From assembly GCF_030252345.1 (NCBI RefSeq), contig NZ_CP126980.1, forward strand, positions 4,169,501 through 4,233,500: a DNA stretch of 64,000 nucleotides. Reading direction: 5' to 3'. The translations under genes and the position numbers were made by a program. The stretch comes from Actinoplanes oblitus. GTDB taxonomy: Bacteria; Actinomycetota; Actinomycetes; Mycobacteriales; Micromonosporaceae. Each line of letters starts with the position of its first letter. Positions within the stretch are counted from its first letter, which is position 1. Of the stretch, positions 25,742-33,606 are shown in pieces. The notes under the pieces were generated by a model. The model did not search any database, was not told the DNA's origin, and saw nothing but the letters and a program-made list of their open reading frames with translations.

Positions 25742-28081
25742 ATGCCCGCACACCATCGACGTCGGGGCCGGCTATCACGCGGCCGCACCGCCGCTGTGAC
25801 CACCGGTCTCATCGGCGCCACACTGCTGTACGGCCAGGCGGCCTTTGCCGCCGACACACAGACGGCCACCGTCACCGCAGCCCAGACCTTCATCCAGGCC
25901 AGCGAGGGCCAGTCGGCGACCGTCACCTTCGTCCTGGGCACCAGCGACAACAAGCCCCTTGCCGGCCCGGCCACACTGAGGTACCGGACGGGAACCGGCA
26001 CCGCCACCGCCGGCACCGACTACACGGCCGTGACCGGCATGATCACCTTCGCTGCCGACAGCACCCCGGGCGCTCGCAAGACGATCCGCATCCCGGTACG
26101 CCGCGACCGCAGCGCCGAGACCGCCGAGACGATCCCCGTCGCGCTGAGCCCCACCACAGCCGGGGTCACCGTCGGTGCGGGCCCGACCGTGGTGATCAAC
26201 GCCAACGGCCTGCCGTACCTCGACAGGAAGCTGAGCGTCAAGCGGCGGGTGGCTGACCTGCTGTCCCGGATGAGCCTGGACGACAAGATCGGCCAGATGA
26301 CCCAGGCCGAACGTGCCGCCGTCACCGACGACACCACCAGGATCGCGTCGTGGCGGCTCGGTTCGGTGATCTCCGGCGGCGGATCCGTGCCGGCCTCGAA
26401 CACCCCGGCCGCCTGGGTACAGATGGTCAACACGTTCCAGCAGGCGGCCCTGGCCACGCCGCTGCAGATTCCGATCATCTACGGCGTCGACGCCGTCCAC
26501 GGCCACGGCAACGTCTACGGCGCCACCATCTTCCCGCAGAACATCGGCCTCGGCGCCAGCCGCGACCCGAAACTCGTCGAACGGGTCTATCACGCCACCG
26601 CCGCCGAGGTCCGCGCCACCGGGGTCCCGTGGGACTTCGCGCCCTGCGTGTGCGTGACCCGCGACGAACGCTGGGGCCGCTCCTACGAGTCCTTCGGCGA
26701 AGACCCGAAACTGGTCACCCAAATGACCACCGCGGTCACCGGACTGCAGGGCCGCAAGACCTCCCAGCTCAACGGCCCCGACCGGGTCCTCGCGACGATC
26801 AAGCACTACGCCGGCGACGGCAACACCAGCTACGGCACCGGCGACAGCGGCTCCCCGATCGACCGCGGCGTCACCACCATCAGCCGCCGTGACTTCGCCC
26901 GCACCATCCTCCCGCCGTACATCGCGGGTGTGCGTGCCGGCGCCGGCGCCGTGATGCCGTCGTTCTCCAGCATTGACTGGACCGATGACGGGGTCGGCAA
27001 CCCGATCAAGATGCACACCAACAAGGAACTGCTCACCGGCACGCTGAAAGGCACGCTCGGCTTCGACGGATTCGTGATCACCGACTGGGAAGGCATCCAC
27101 CAGATCCCGGACCCGGCCGCTACCGCCGACACGCCGCTGCCAACCGCCGCGCAGGTGCGCACGGCGGTCAACGCCGGCAGCGACATGTTCATGGAGCCGA
27201 ACACCGCCGAGCGATTCGAGACCCTACTCAAGGCCGAGGTCAACGCTGGGCGGGTCAGCATGACCCGGATCAACGACGCCGTGTCCAGGATCCTGACCAG
27301 CAAGTTCAAGCTGGGCCTGTTCGACAAGCCGTTCGCCACCACCGACCGCGTCGACCAGGTGGGCAGCACCGCGCACCGGGCCCTGGCCCGCGAGGCCGTC
27401 GCCGCATCGCAGGTGCTGCTGAAGAACACCGGCAACCTGCTGCCGCTGCGCTCGGACGCGCGAATCTACGTGGCCGGCCGCAACGCCGACAACATCGGCA
27501 ACCAGGCCGGCGGCTGGACCCTCGACTGGCAGGGCCGCTCCGGCGACACCATCCCCGGCACCACCATCCTCGACGGTATCCGCCGGGATGCCCCGCGAGC
27601 CCAGGTCACCTACAGCCCGGACGCGTCCGCACCCATCGGTCGCGCCGACGTCGGCATCGTGGTGGTGGGGGAGACCCCGTACGCCGAAGGCTACGGCGAC
27701 GTCGGCGGCCCGGCCTGGCCGTGGGGCACCGAGGCACAGAAGGAAACCAAATCGCTCACCCTGCAACCAGTCGACAAAGCCGCCATCGACAAGGTCTGCG
27801 ACGCGGTCACCAGGTGTGTGGTCCTGGTCGTCTCCGGCCGCCCGCAGATCATCACCGACCAACTCGGCAAGATCGACGCCCTGGTCGCCTCCTGGCTACC
27901 CGGCAGCGAAGGCACCGGCGTCGCCGACACCCTGTTCGGCCGTCGGCCGTTCACCGGCAAGCTCCCGGTGACCTGGCCGGCCACCACCCAGCAGGTCCCC
28001 ATCAACGTCGGCGACCGCCACTACCAGCCGCTCTACCCCTACGGCTGGGGCCTGCGAACCACCACGACCCGCCACCGCTGA
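25742..28081 (+). CDS. Secreted glycoside hydrolase family 3 (beta-glucosidase type) with N-terminal Calx-beta domain
   Basis: A 779-residue exported enzyme. The signal peptide ends near residue 36 (TLLYGQAAFAA). Residues about 40-155 form a Calx-beta repeat (FIQASEGQSATVTFVLG, GTATAGTDYTAVTG). The GH3 barrel begins near 165 (VADLLSRMSLDDKIGQMTQAE) and includes YGVDAVHGHGNVYGATIFPQ, ATIKHYAGDGNTSYG and the nucleophile Asp in FVITDWEGIHQ (about residue 448). The alpha/beta sandwich domain follows (SQVLLKNTGNLLPLR, VVVGETPYAEGYGD). It would hydrolyse beta-glucosides outside the cell. The start has AGAGGAA upstream. Confidence 0.9.
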   Translation: MPAHHRRRGRLSRGRTAAVTTGLIGATLLYGQAAFAADTQTATVTAAQTFIQASEGQSATVTFVLGTSDNKPLAGPATLRYRTGTGTATAGTDYTAVTGMITFAADSTPGARKTIRIPVRRDRSAETAETIPVALSPTTAGVTVGAGPTVVINANGLPYLDRKLSVKRRVADLLSRMSLDDKIGQMTQAERAAVTDDTTRIASWRLGSVISGGGSVPASNTPAAWVQMVNTFQQAALATPLQIPIIYGVDAVHGHGNVYGATIFPQNIGLGASRDPKLVERVYHATAAEVRATGVPWDFAPCVCVTRDERWGRSYESFGEDPKLVTQMTTAVTGLQGRKTSQLNGPDRVLATIKHYAGDGNTSYGTGDSGSPIDRGVTTISRRDFARTILPPYIAGVRAGAGAVMPSFSSIDWTDDGVGNPIKMHTNKELLTGTLKGTLGFDGFVITDWEGIHQIPDPAATADTPLPTAAQVRTAVNAGSDMFMEPNTAERFETLLKAEVNAGRVSMTRINDAVSRILTSKFKLGLFDKPFATTDRVDQVGSTAHRALAREAVAASQVLLKNTGNLLPLRSDARIYVAGRNADNIGNQAGGWTLDWQGRSGDTIPGTTILDGIRRDAPRAQVTYSPDASAPIGRADVGIVVVGETPYAEGYGDVGGPAWPWGTEAQKETKSLTLQPVDKAAIDKVCDAVTRCVVLVVSGRPQIITDQLGKIDALVASWLPGSEGTGVADTLFGRRPFTGKLPVTWPATTQQVPINVGDRHYQPLYPYGWGLRTTTTRHR

Positions 28082-28130
28082 TCGCATCCGCTCCCACCGC
28101 CGCTGAACACCGTCCGCTGCCTCGATAGAC

Positions 28131-28157
28131 CCGCCGCAGAAGCCGGCTCTGCGGCGG
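28131..28157 (+). terminator. Hairpin terminator after the GH3 gene
   Basis: A perfect 10-bp stem, CCGCCGCAGA (28131-28140) / TCTGCGGCGG (28148-28157), with a 7-base loop, begins 50 bases after the GH3 stop. There is no T-run, which is common for high-G+C actinobacterial terminators. Confidence 0.6.
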
Positions 28158-28242
28158 AACCGGAAGCCGTTCACCGCGGTACACCACCCGGCCACGACGC
28201 TCGGGTGCCGGGAGCGCTCAGTTGACCCGACCGGAGGAACGC

Positions 28243-30078
28243 ATGTGTGGCATCACCGGGTACGTGGACTGGCACCTTCACGATCCAGGCGCAGCCGATC
28301 ACCGTGACCAGATCAGCGCGATGGTCGCCACCTTGATCCCGCGCGGCCCCGACGGCCACGGGATCTCGGTGCACCGGCACGCTGCACTCGGGCACACCAG
28401 GCTGGCCATCATCGACCTCGCCGGCGGCCAGCAACCGATGACCACCCGAGGGGCAGGCGGGCTTCAGGTGGCCCTGACCTACAGCGGCGAAATCTACAAC
28501 CACCGGAGCCTGCGACGAGAACTCGAAGGCCGGGGACACCACTTCACCACCCGGTCCGACACCGAAGTGCTGCTCCGGGCATACGTGGAGTGGGGTGCCG
28601 CCTGCGTCGACCGGCTGCGCGGCATCTTCGCCTTCGCGATCTGGGACGAGGGCACTCAGGAACTCCTGCTGGTCCGCGACCGGATGGGCGTCAAGCCGCT
28701 GTACTACGCCGAACTCACCGCGGGAATCGCGTTCGGCTCCGAGATCGAGGCGCTCCTGCGGCATCCCGGAGTTTTCCCCGAGGTCGACGACCAGGGGGTG
28801 GCGGAGCTGTTCTGCATGGTGCCCAACTACACCCCGGGACTGACCCCGTTCCGCGCGATCCAAGAGCTGCAACCGGGCCACCTGCTGCGGTACGGCAGAG
28901 ACGGGCTCCACCTGCGCCGGTACTGGGCCCTGCAGAGCCGGCCCCACGAGCACGACCTGGCCCAGACCGCGACCCACGTTCGTGAGTTGCTAGACCAGGC
29001 GGTTCACGAGCAACTACAGGCCGATGTGCCGGTAGCGGCGCTCAACTCCGGCGGCCTGGACTCCAGCGCCGTCGCGGCTCTGGCCGCCCGCAGACGCACA
29101 GGCTCGCTAGCCACCTTCACCATCGACTACGCCGGCGCCAGCGACCAGGCGCACGCCTCGTCGACGTTTCACCGCGACCGGGACACGCCGCACGCGCTGA
29201 CCGTGGCGGCGCAGATCGGATCGCGTCACATCACCCACGAGGTGAGCACCCAAGATCTCCTCGAGGTACATCACCGCGGCGTGCATGCCATGGACCTGCC
29301 CAGCCTGCCCTGCATCAACGCCTCGCTGCTGCTGCTCTTCCAGCGGATCAAGCAGGAGGGATACCCCGTCGTACTCAGCGGCGAATCCGCCGACGAACTG
29401 TTCGGCGGATACGCCTTCCACCAGTCCCCGCAGGAGCAGCAGTACCAAGGCTTCCCCTGGCAGCTGCGCACTTACCTGCCGATGCACCAGCTGTTGTCCG
29501 CCGAAACGATCGCAAGGATCCGCCCGCAGGCCTACCTGCAGAACCGATACCGGCAGGCCGTGGCTCACACGCCCCGGCTGGCCGGAGAGGTAGGGCTGCA
29601 GCGGCGCATGCGCGAGGTGTCCCACTTGACCATCACTCACTACCTGAGCTTCCTGCTACGCCGCAAGGACCGCACCAGCATGACCGCCGGAGTCGAGGCC
29701 CGCGTGCCGTTCTGCGACCACCGCCTGGTCGAGTACGCCTGGAACATCCCCTGGCAGATGCAACAGGCCCTGGGAATGGAGAAAGGGGTGCTCCGGCGGG
29801 CAGTAGCGGACCTGTTGCCGCCTTCGGTGGCGTGGCGCCGCAAGTCCGGATACCCAGCGGCACAGACCCCGCAATATCAGCAAGCCCTGTGGGCTCAACT
29901 GCGGGAGGTGCTGCGCAACCCGAGCTCACCACTGCTGCAAATGGTGGACCCCCAGCGCATCACCACGATGCTGGACCGGCACGACCGCGACCTATCCGAC
30001 TGGACCACCATGCTGCGGGCCGGATACCTGCTGGAGGTCGACACCTGGATGCGTGAGCACCACATCAAGTTGGTCTGA
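28243..30078 (+). CDS. asnB: Asparagine synthase (glutamine-hydrolysing)
   Basis: A 611-residue class B asparagine synthetase. Met is followed directly by the glutaminase nucleophile Cys2 (MCGITGYVDW), then IPRGPDGHGIS, LGHTRLAIIDLAGGQQP and YSGEIYNH. The synthetase domain has the ATP pyrophosphatase loop LNSGGLDSSAVAAL near residue 268 and SGESADELFGGYAFHQ. The ATG at 28243 is fixed by Cys2 and by GGAGGAACGC upstream. It converts Asp, Gln and ATP to Asn, or amidates a related carboxylate. The small gene 33 bases downstream is probably in the same operon. Confidence 0.95.
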   Translation: MCGITGYVDWHLHDPGAADHRDQISAMVATLIPRGPDGHGISVHRHAALGHTRLAIIDLAGGQQPMTTRGAGGLQVALTYSGEIYNHRSLRRELEGRGHHFTTRSDTEVLLRAYVEWGAACVDRLRGIFAFAIWDEGTQELLLVRDRMGVKPLYYAELTAGIAFGSEIEALLRHPGVFPEVDDQGVAELFCMVPNYTPGLTPFRAIQELQPGHLLRYGRDGLHLRRYWALQSRPHEHDLAQTATHVRELLDQAVHEQLQADVPVAALNSGGLDSSAVAALAARRRTGSLATFTIDYAGASDQAHASSTFHRDRDTPHALTVAAQIGSRHITHEVSTQDLLEVHHRGVHAMDLPSLPCINASLLLLFQRIKQEGYPVVLSGESADELFGGYAFHQSPQEQQYQGFPWQLRTYLPMHQLLSAETIARIRPQAYLQNRYRQAVAHTPRLAGEVGLQRRMREVSHLTITHYLSFLLRRKDRTSMTAGVEARVPFCDHRLVEYAWNIPWQMQQALGMEKGVLRRAVADLLPPSVAWRRKSGYPAAQTPQYQQALWAQLREVLRNPSSPLLQMVDPQRITTMLDRHDRDLSDWTTMLRAGYLLEVDTWMREHHIKLV

Positions 30079-30111
30079 GACCGCAGCCTCACCAAGCAGA
30101 AAGGCGAGCCG

Positions 30112-30486
30112 ATGAGGCACGGACACGACACCGTCGAGATCACCCACCCGAAGCAGCTCGTCATCCTCGCGAGAGATCGGTTCCCGGCAGCAGTGCAACA
30201 GGCGGCCCGCCACCTCTGGTCTCACCGCCATGAAGACCGCGACGCCGGCCAAGTGCACGTGGTGCTCGACCTGCCCCACACCGCGCCGGCCGGCGCACAG
30301 CAAGCGGTGGAGGAAGGACTGCACGCCTGGCGTCGTACCTGGGACGACCTAGAAGGACAGCAGCGCTACCTACTGATCTGGGCGGCCCGGGTGCAGCGCG
30401 CGCCAGGCGCCGTCCTGGGGATGGGATCCCGGTTCCAGATACACCTTGACCTGCAATACCAGCACCTCGTGCAGGCCATCGGATAG
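30112..30486 (+). CDS. Small protein in the asnB operon
   Basis: A 124-residue protein starting 33 bases after asnB, with an AAAGG ribosome site. The content is VVLDLPHTAPAGAQQAVEEG, then LHAWRRTWDDLEGQQRYLLI, suggesting an alpha/beta fold. I recognise no family. Its position suggests a role tied to asnB. Confidence 0.6.
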   Translation: MRHGHDTVEITHPKQLVILARDRFPAAVQQAARHLWSHRHEDRDAGQVHVVLDLPHTAPAGAQQAVEEGLHAWRRTWDDLEGQQRYLLIWAARVQRAPGAVLGMGSRFQIHLDLQYQHLVQAIG

Positions 30487-30583
30487 GCGGCGACGCGCAA
30501 AGCAGCAAGGCGCCGGGCTGGCTCAATCGGCCCACCGTCAACACGAGCCAGCCACCTGCCGGCATCTGCATGCTGCGGCGCCG

Positions 30584-31064
30584 ACTCCGCCTTGGAGAAG
30601 TCCACGGTGCCGCCAGCGAAATGTGCGCCGAAGAAGGTCACGGTGCCGCCGGTGAACCCCGCGGGGAGAACCGCACGGTACGTCGGCGAACTTTGTGTCG
30701 GAGAAGGTCATGGTGCGCCGGCGAAATGCGCGCCGGCGAAGGTCACGGTGCCGCTGATGAACTGCGCGCGAGCCAGGAGAAGGGTGCTACCGGCCGGCAG
30801 GGTGATGCCGGTGAGGTCACCGCCGTCGAGGATGGTGCCCCGCAGGTCGAAGCGGTGACCGTGCCAGCGTGGCTTGGTAACGCGGCCGGGATCAGCCTGC
30901 TGCAGGTGAGCGCCGATCAGATCGAGAATGGTGTGCCGACCTGCTGTTCCTCGCTGGCTGCCCGGTCCGCGACGAGATCGGCCGCCGGCGCGTCCGGGGC
31001 CGGTGGGTGTGCGGCCGCGGATACGACGGAGGTCGCCCCACGGCACACCCCACCAGCACGCCAC
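30584..31064 (-). pseudogene. Decayed pentapeptide-repeat protein fragment
   Basis: On the minus strand the sequence reads GHRFDLRGTILDGGDLTGIT, then LARAQFISGTVTFAGAHFAG, and after single-base losses continues in other frames as TFSDTKFA, GFTGGTVTFFGAHFAGGTVDFS. The 11-residue A-x-F-x-G-x-V-x-F rhythm is that of the intact gene at 60407-61825. Two apparent one-base deletions in the run-up to ACCATGACC and ACCGTGCGG break the frame, and no complete start region is left. It is therefore a remnant rather than a working gene. Confidence 0.6.
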
Positions 31065-31141
31065 GGTCGGCGGCTATCAACCAGGCAGCGTAACCGCCGA
31101 TAAGGGGGTCCTGGCCGTCACCTCACTACGGGAGCTACCCG

Positions 31142-31483
31142 ATGACCACCATCCCCGGATGGAACTATGACAAACCCACCGAGAAAGCGCTGATAGCCGA
31201 GTTCGCGAAGACCATGGGTGCCGACGCGGCGCGCAACGTGTGGGCGATGCTCTGCCGCCAGCTCGGGTTCGCCCAACCGGTGAGCAGGATCGAGGACTTG
31301 ATCGCGGTCAGCGACGCCATGATGGAACTCGGGAACAACGTACGCGTTGCCGGCCGGGGCGCGCGGATCCGCCTGATCACCTACCGTGCCCTGCACGCCG
31401 CTGTCGTGGCACCGCCGAGCATGCCTGCCCCACGCCGTATCCCCGCCGGGCGTACCACCACCATCCAGGGAGAACAGCGATGA
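31142..31483 (+). CDS. Small hypothetical protein coupled to a GAF-domain gene
   Basis: A 113-residue protein. The first two thirds are helical (TEKALIAEFAKTMGADAARN, VSRIEDLIAVSDAMMELGNN, VRVAGRGARIRLITYRA). The tail is Pro/Arg-rich. The stop overlaps the start of the GAF gene (ATGA). It may serve as partner of the GAF sensor; I know no family for it. Confidence 0.6.
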   Translation: MTTIPGWNYDKPTEKALIAEFAKTMGADAARNVWAMLCRQLGFAQPVSRIEDLIAVSDAMMELGNNVRVAGRGARIRLITYRALHAAVVAPPSMPAPRRIPAGRTTTIQGEQR

Positions 31484-32001
31484 ACCTCTCGACCGACCCC
31501 ACGGGTATGATCAACGCTGCTGACCGTATCCGGATACTGGCCAGCATCGACCTCGACAGCCCGGCCCTGCACGCCGAGCTGGACGCGCTTGCGGCGGCCA
31601 CCGCCCAGCACACCGGCATGCCCACCGGCATGGCCTCAATCGTGCTCGGCATGGCGCAGGTCGCCGCCGGATCATACGGTCTGACCGGCATCCTCGCCGA
31701 AGCCGGCGGCACTCCCGTCGAATGGGCGCTCTGTTCACGGGTCGTCACGTCCGGCAGGCCGTACATCGTGCCCGACACCACCCTGCACCCGGTCGAGTCC
31801 CGCAACCCGTTGGTCACCATGGACGGGCTACGCGCCTACGCCGGCTATCCCGTCGCCGTCGCCGGCCAGATCGTCGGCGCCATCTGCGTACTCGCCGACA
31901 CCCCGCACCACTTCACCGACGACCAGCTGGTCGTGCTGCAGCAGGCAGCCGACGTCATGGCCGACGCCCTGCAACGCCACCGGAACATCGTCGCCAGCTG
32001 A
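31480..32001 (+). CDS. GAF-domain sensor protein
   Basis: A 173-residue single-domain protein. A helical front (LHAELDALAAATAQHTGMPTG) leads into the GAF fold: ASIVLGMAQVAAGSYGLTGI, EWALCSRVVTSGRPYIVPDT, RAYAGYPVAVAGQIVGAICV and FTDDQLVVLQQAADVMADAL. No output domain is attached, so it would act by binding a ligand and a partner. A broken second copy of the 3' half lies at 39870-40079. Confidence 0.85.
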   Translation: MNLSTDPTGMINAADRIRILASIDLDSPALHAELDALAAATAQHTGMPTGMASIVLGMAQVAAGSYGLTGILAEAGGTPVEWALCSRVVTSGRPYIVPDTTLHPVESRNPLVTMDGLRAYAGYPVAVAGQIVGAICVLADTPHHFTDDQLVVLQQAADVMADALQRHRNIVAS

Positions 32002-32147
32002 AATAAACAGGTCCAGGCCGGTCCCCATTTGTGCCGGGCTCGGCTCCTCACCCGGGCCGCCGGGTAAGCAGACGTCGAGGGGAAGATCATCCTGTCGCGG
32101 TGCATCGGCTCGACCCAGCCGGGACGACGTCCGCCAGCAGGACCACG

Positions 32148-33362
32148 TCAGCGTCCGGTTGAGGCTGACTCTGTCTCGCTGCCGGGACCGTTCCAGATGA
32201 AATAGTCCTCTTCGTCATCCGACGGATGACATCTCCGGAGCTTTTCGACAGCCTCCATTCGGCCGGCCATCAGATGACAGGTGGCCAACAGATATCGAAG
32301 AATTGCAACGTCGTCATGGTCCTCGCCGAGCGCGGCACCTGCCTGTTCAAGGAGCCGCTCGGCGTAGGCAATGCTTTCCAGCGCCGGGTTGGTCGGCAAA
32401 CCGTTCGCACGCAGCAGCTCTGTCTGCGCTCGCACTGTCCGAGCGTCTCCGGGGCCCAGTAGCCGTTCGTGATCCGCGGCGATCTCCGCAGCCAGCCGCA
32501 CCGCGTCCTCGCGGTCCATCTCCGGGAGATAGTGCAACCGGTATTGCCGTTCGCGGGCCTCCACGGTGTGCGGGTGTAACGGCCCGAGCCGGCGAATCCG
32601 GTCGGCGGCGATCCGCCCCCAGCCGGAGATTGCCCGCACTCGAAGGCCGCTGATCTCCGCAGCACATTGCTTTCGATACCACTGCTCGAATAGTCCGGCC
32701 AGGGTGAGCAGAGCCTGCAGCGTCAGTGGGTCCTCGGGCCCGAGCCGTTGCTCTCGTTCGGCCAGCACCTGCTGCCAACCGTGCACGGTTCGCTCCCGCA
32801 GCTCCCGCAGCTCCCGCAGCTCCCGCAGCTCCCGCAGCTCCCGCAGCTCCCGCAGCTCCCGCAGCTCCCGCAGCTCCCGCAGCTCCCGCAGCTCCCGCAG
32901 CTCCCGCAGCTCCCGCTGTTCCGCCTCCGGGTACTGACGCGCCAGGGCCTCCCAACTGTGCAGCGTGTCCGGATCAGTGGGCCCGAGAGCACGAGCTCGG
33001 TCATCGGCGACGCCACGCAGCGCAGCTACCAGTTCTTGGTGCCCGGTGTTGGCCAGCTCCCCATCATCGGCGTCCATGACAAGGTGGTAGCGCCGGAACG
33101 CCAGTTCGAAGCGAGCTGTGAGCGTGTCACGGTGGTCCGGACCGAGAACTCGCGCCCGGCTGTCGAGCACCTTGGCTGCCTGGCCGGCAGCCAACTCCTT
33201 CCATGGCGACGGGTCGTCGTCCATGTCCGGGAGCTGCGCGTAGGCCTCGATGAGGCGATTTCGCATGTCGACCGTTTCGAGGTCGTCGGCGCGGCCGTCC
33301 GTCTCCCGGACAGCGAGGGCAGCCTCCAACTGTCGGACACGGACGAGCTCGGTACGGCGCAT
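32148..33362 (-). CDS. TPR-like repeat protein containing a Leu-Arg-Glu minisatellite
   Basis: About 404 residues from the ATG at 33362; a TTG at 33440 would add 26. Repeats share a core R-A-x-x-L-G-P-x-x-x-x-T-L ([80 protein letters not shown]), close to the kinesin-light-chain type of TPR. Between repeats 2 and 3 sits a run of 13 Leu-Arg-Glu units encoded by a perfect 9-bp repeat. No catalytic motif is seen. It is transcribed away from the STAND-TPR gene at 33607, whose TPR units it resembles. Confidence 0.7.
   Translation of the reverse strand: MRRTELVRVRQLEAALAVRETDGRADDLETVDMRNRLIEAYAQLPDMDDDPSPWKELAAGQAAKVLDSRARVLGPDHRDTLTARFELAFRRYHLVMDADDGELANTGHQELVAALRGVADDRARALGPTDPDTLHSWEALARQYPEAEQRELRELRELRELRELRELRELRELRELRELRELRELRELRERTVHGWQQVLAEREQRLGPEDPLTLQALLTLAGLFEQWYRKQCAAEISGLRVRAISGWGRIAADRIRRLGPLHPHTVEARERQYRLHYLPEMDREDAVRLAAEIAADHERLLGPGDARTVRAQTELLRANGLPTNPALESIAYAERLLEQAGAALGEDHDDVAILRYLLATCHLMAGRMEAVEKLRRCHPSDDEEDYFIWNGPGSETESASTGR
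32793..32916. repeat. 9-bp minisatellite (CTCCCGCAG) x13 inside a coding region
   Basis: Thirteen perfect copies of CTCCCGCAG run from 32793 to 32909, followed by a partial copy. On the coding (minus) strand each unit reads CTG CGG GAG, so changes in copy number keep the frame and only lengthen or shorten a charged helix. The lack of any base change between copies points to recent or ongoing slippage. Confidence 0.95.
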
Positions 33363-33497
33363 CCGCCAGACGGTACAGCCAACCCGCCAGCTGCAGAGGG
33401 CCGCTCCAGCCGGTTCACAGCGACGCTGAGTTAGAGTCAAAGGTTAAAACACAAGCTTGCGGATCTGCTGCAATAGCAGCCGTTCCGACGGCAAAGG

Positions 33498-33548
33498 CCG
33501 TTCCACTTCCTTGGTTCCGGAACGTTCCAGTCTTCGGAAGTGGAACGG
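33498..33548. promoter_or_regulatory. Palindrome A upstream of the first STAND-TPR gene
   Basis: A perfect 13-bp inverted repeat, CCGTTCCACTTCC (33498-33510) and GGAAGTGGAACGG (33536-33548). The 25-base spacer itself contains the palindromes TTCCGGAA and GGAACGTTCC. It lies about 58 bases before the GTG of the STAND gene, where an operator, an RNA structure or an element end could sit. The same design recurs at 36087-36137 and 56628-56676. Confidence 0.8.
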
Positions 33549-33606
33549 GCGTGGCTTGTCTGTGCGGGTACGCAGCGCTGGTGCGATCGACTGGGATCCT
33601 TGAGGT

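Noticed and set aside
32793..32916. CRISPR-like or clustered repeat array
   Set aside because: The 9-bp units are contiguous with no spacers; it is a minisatellite in a coding frame.
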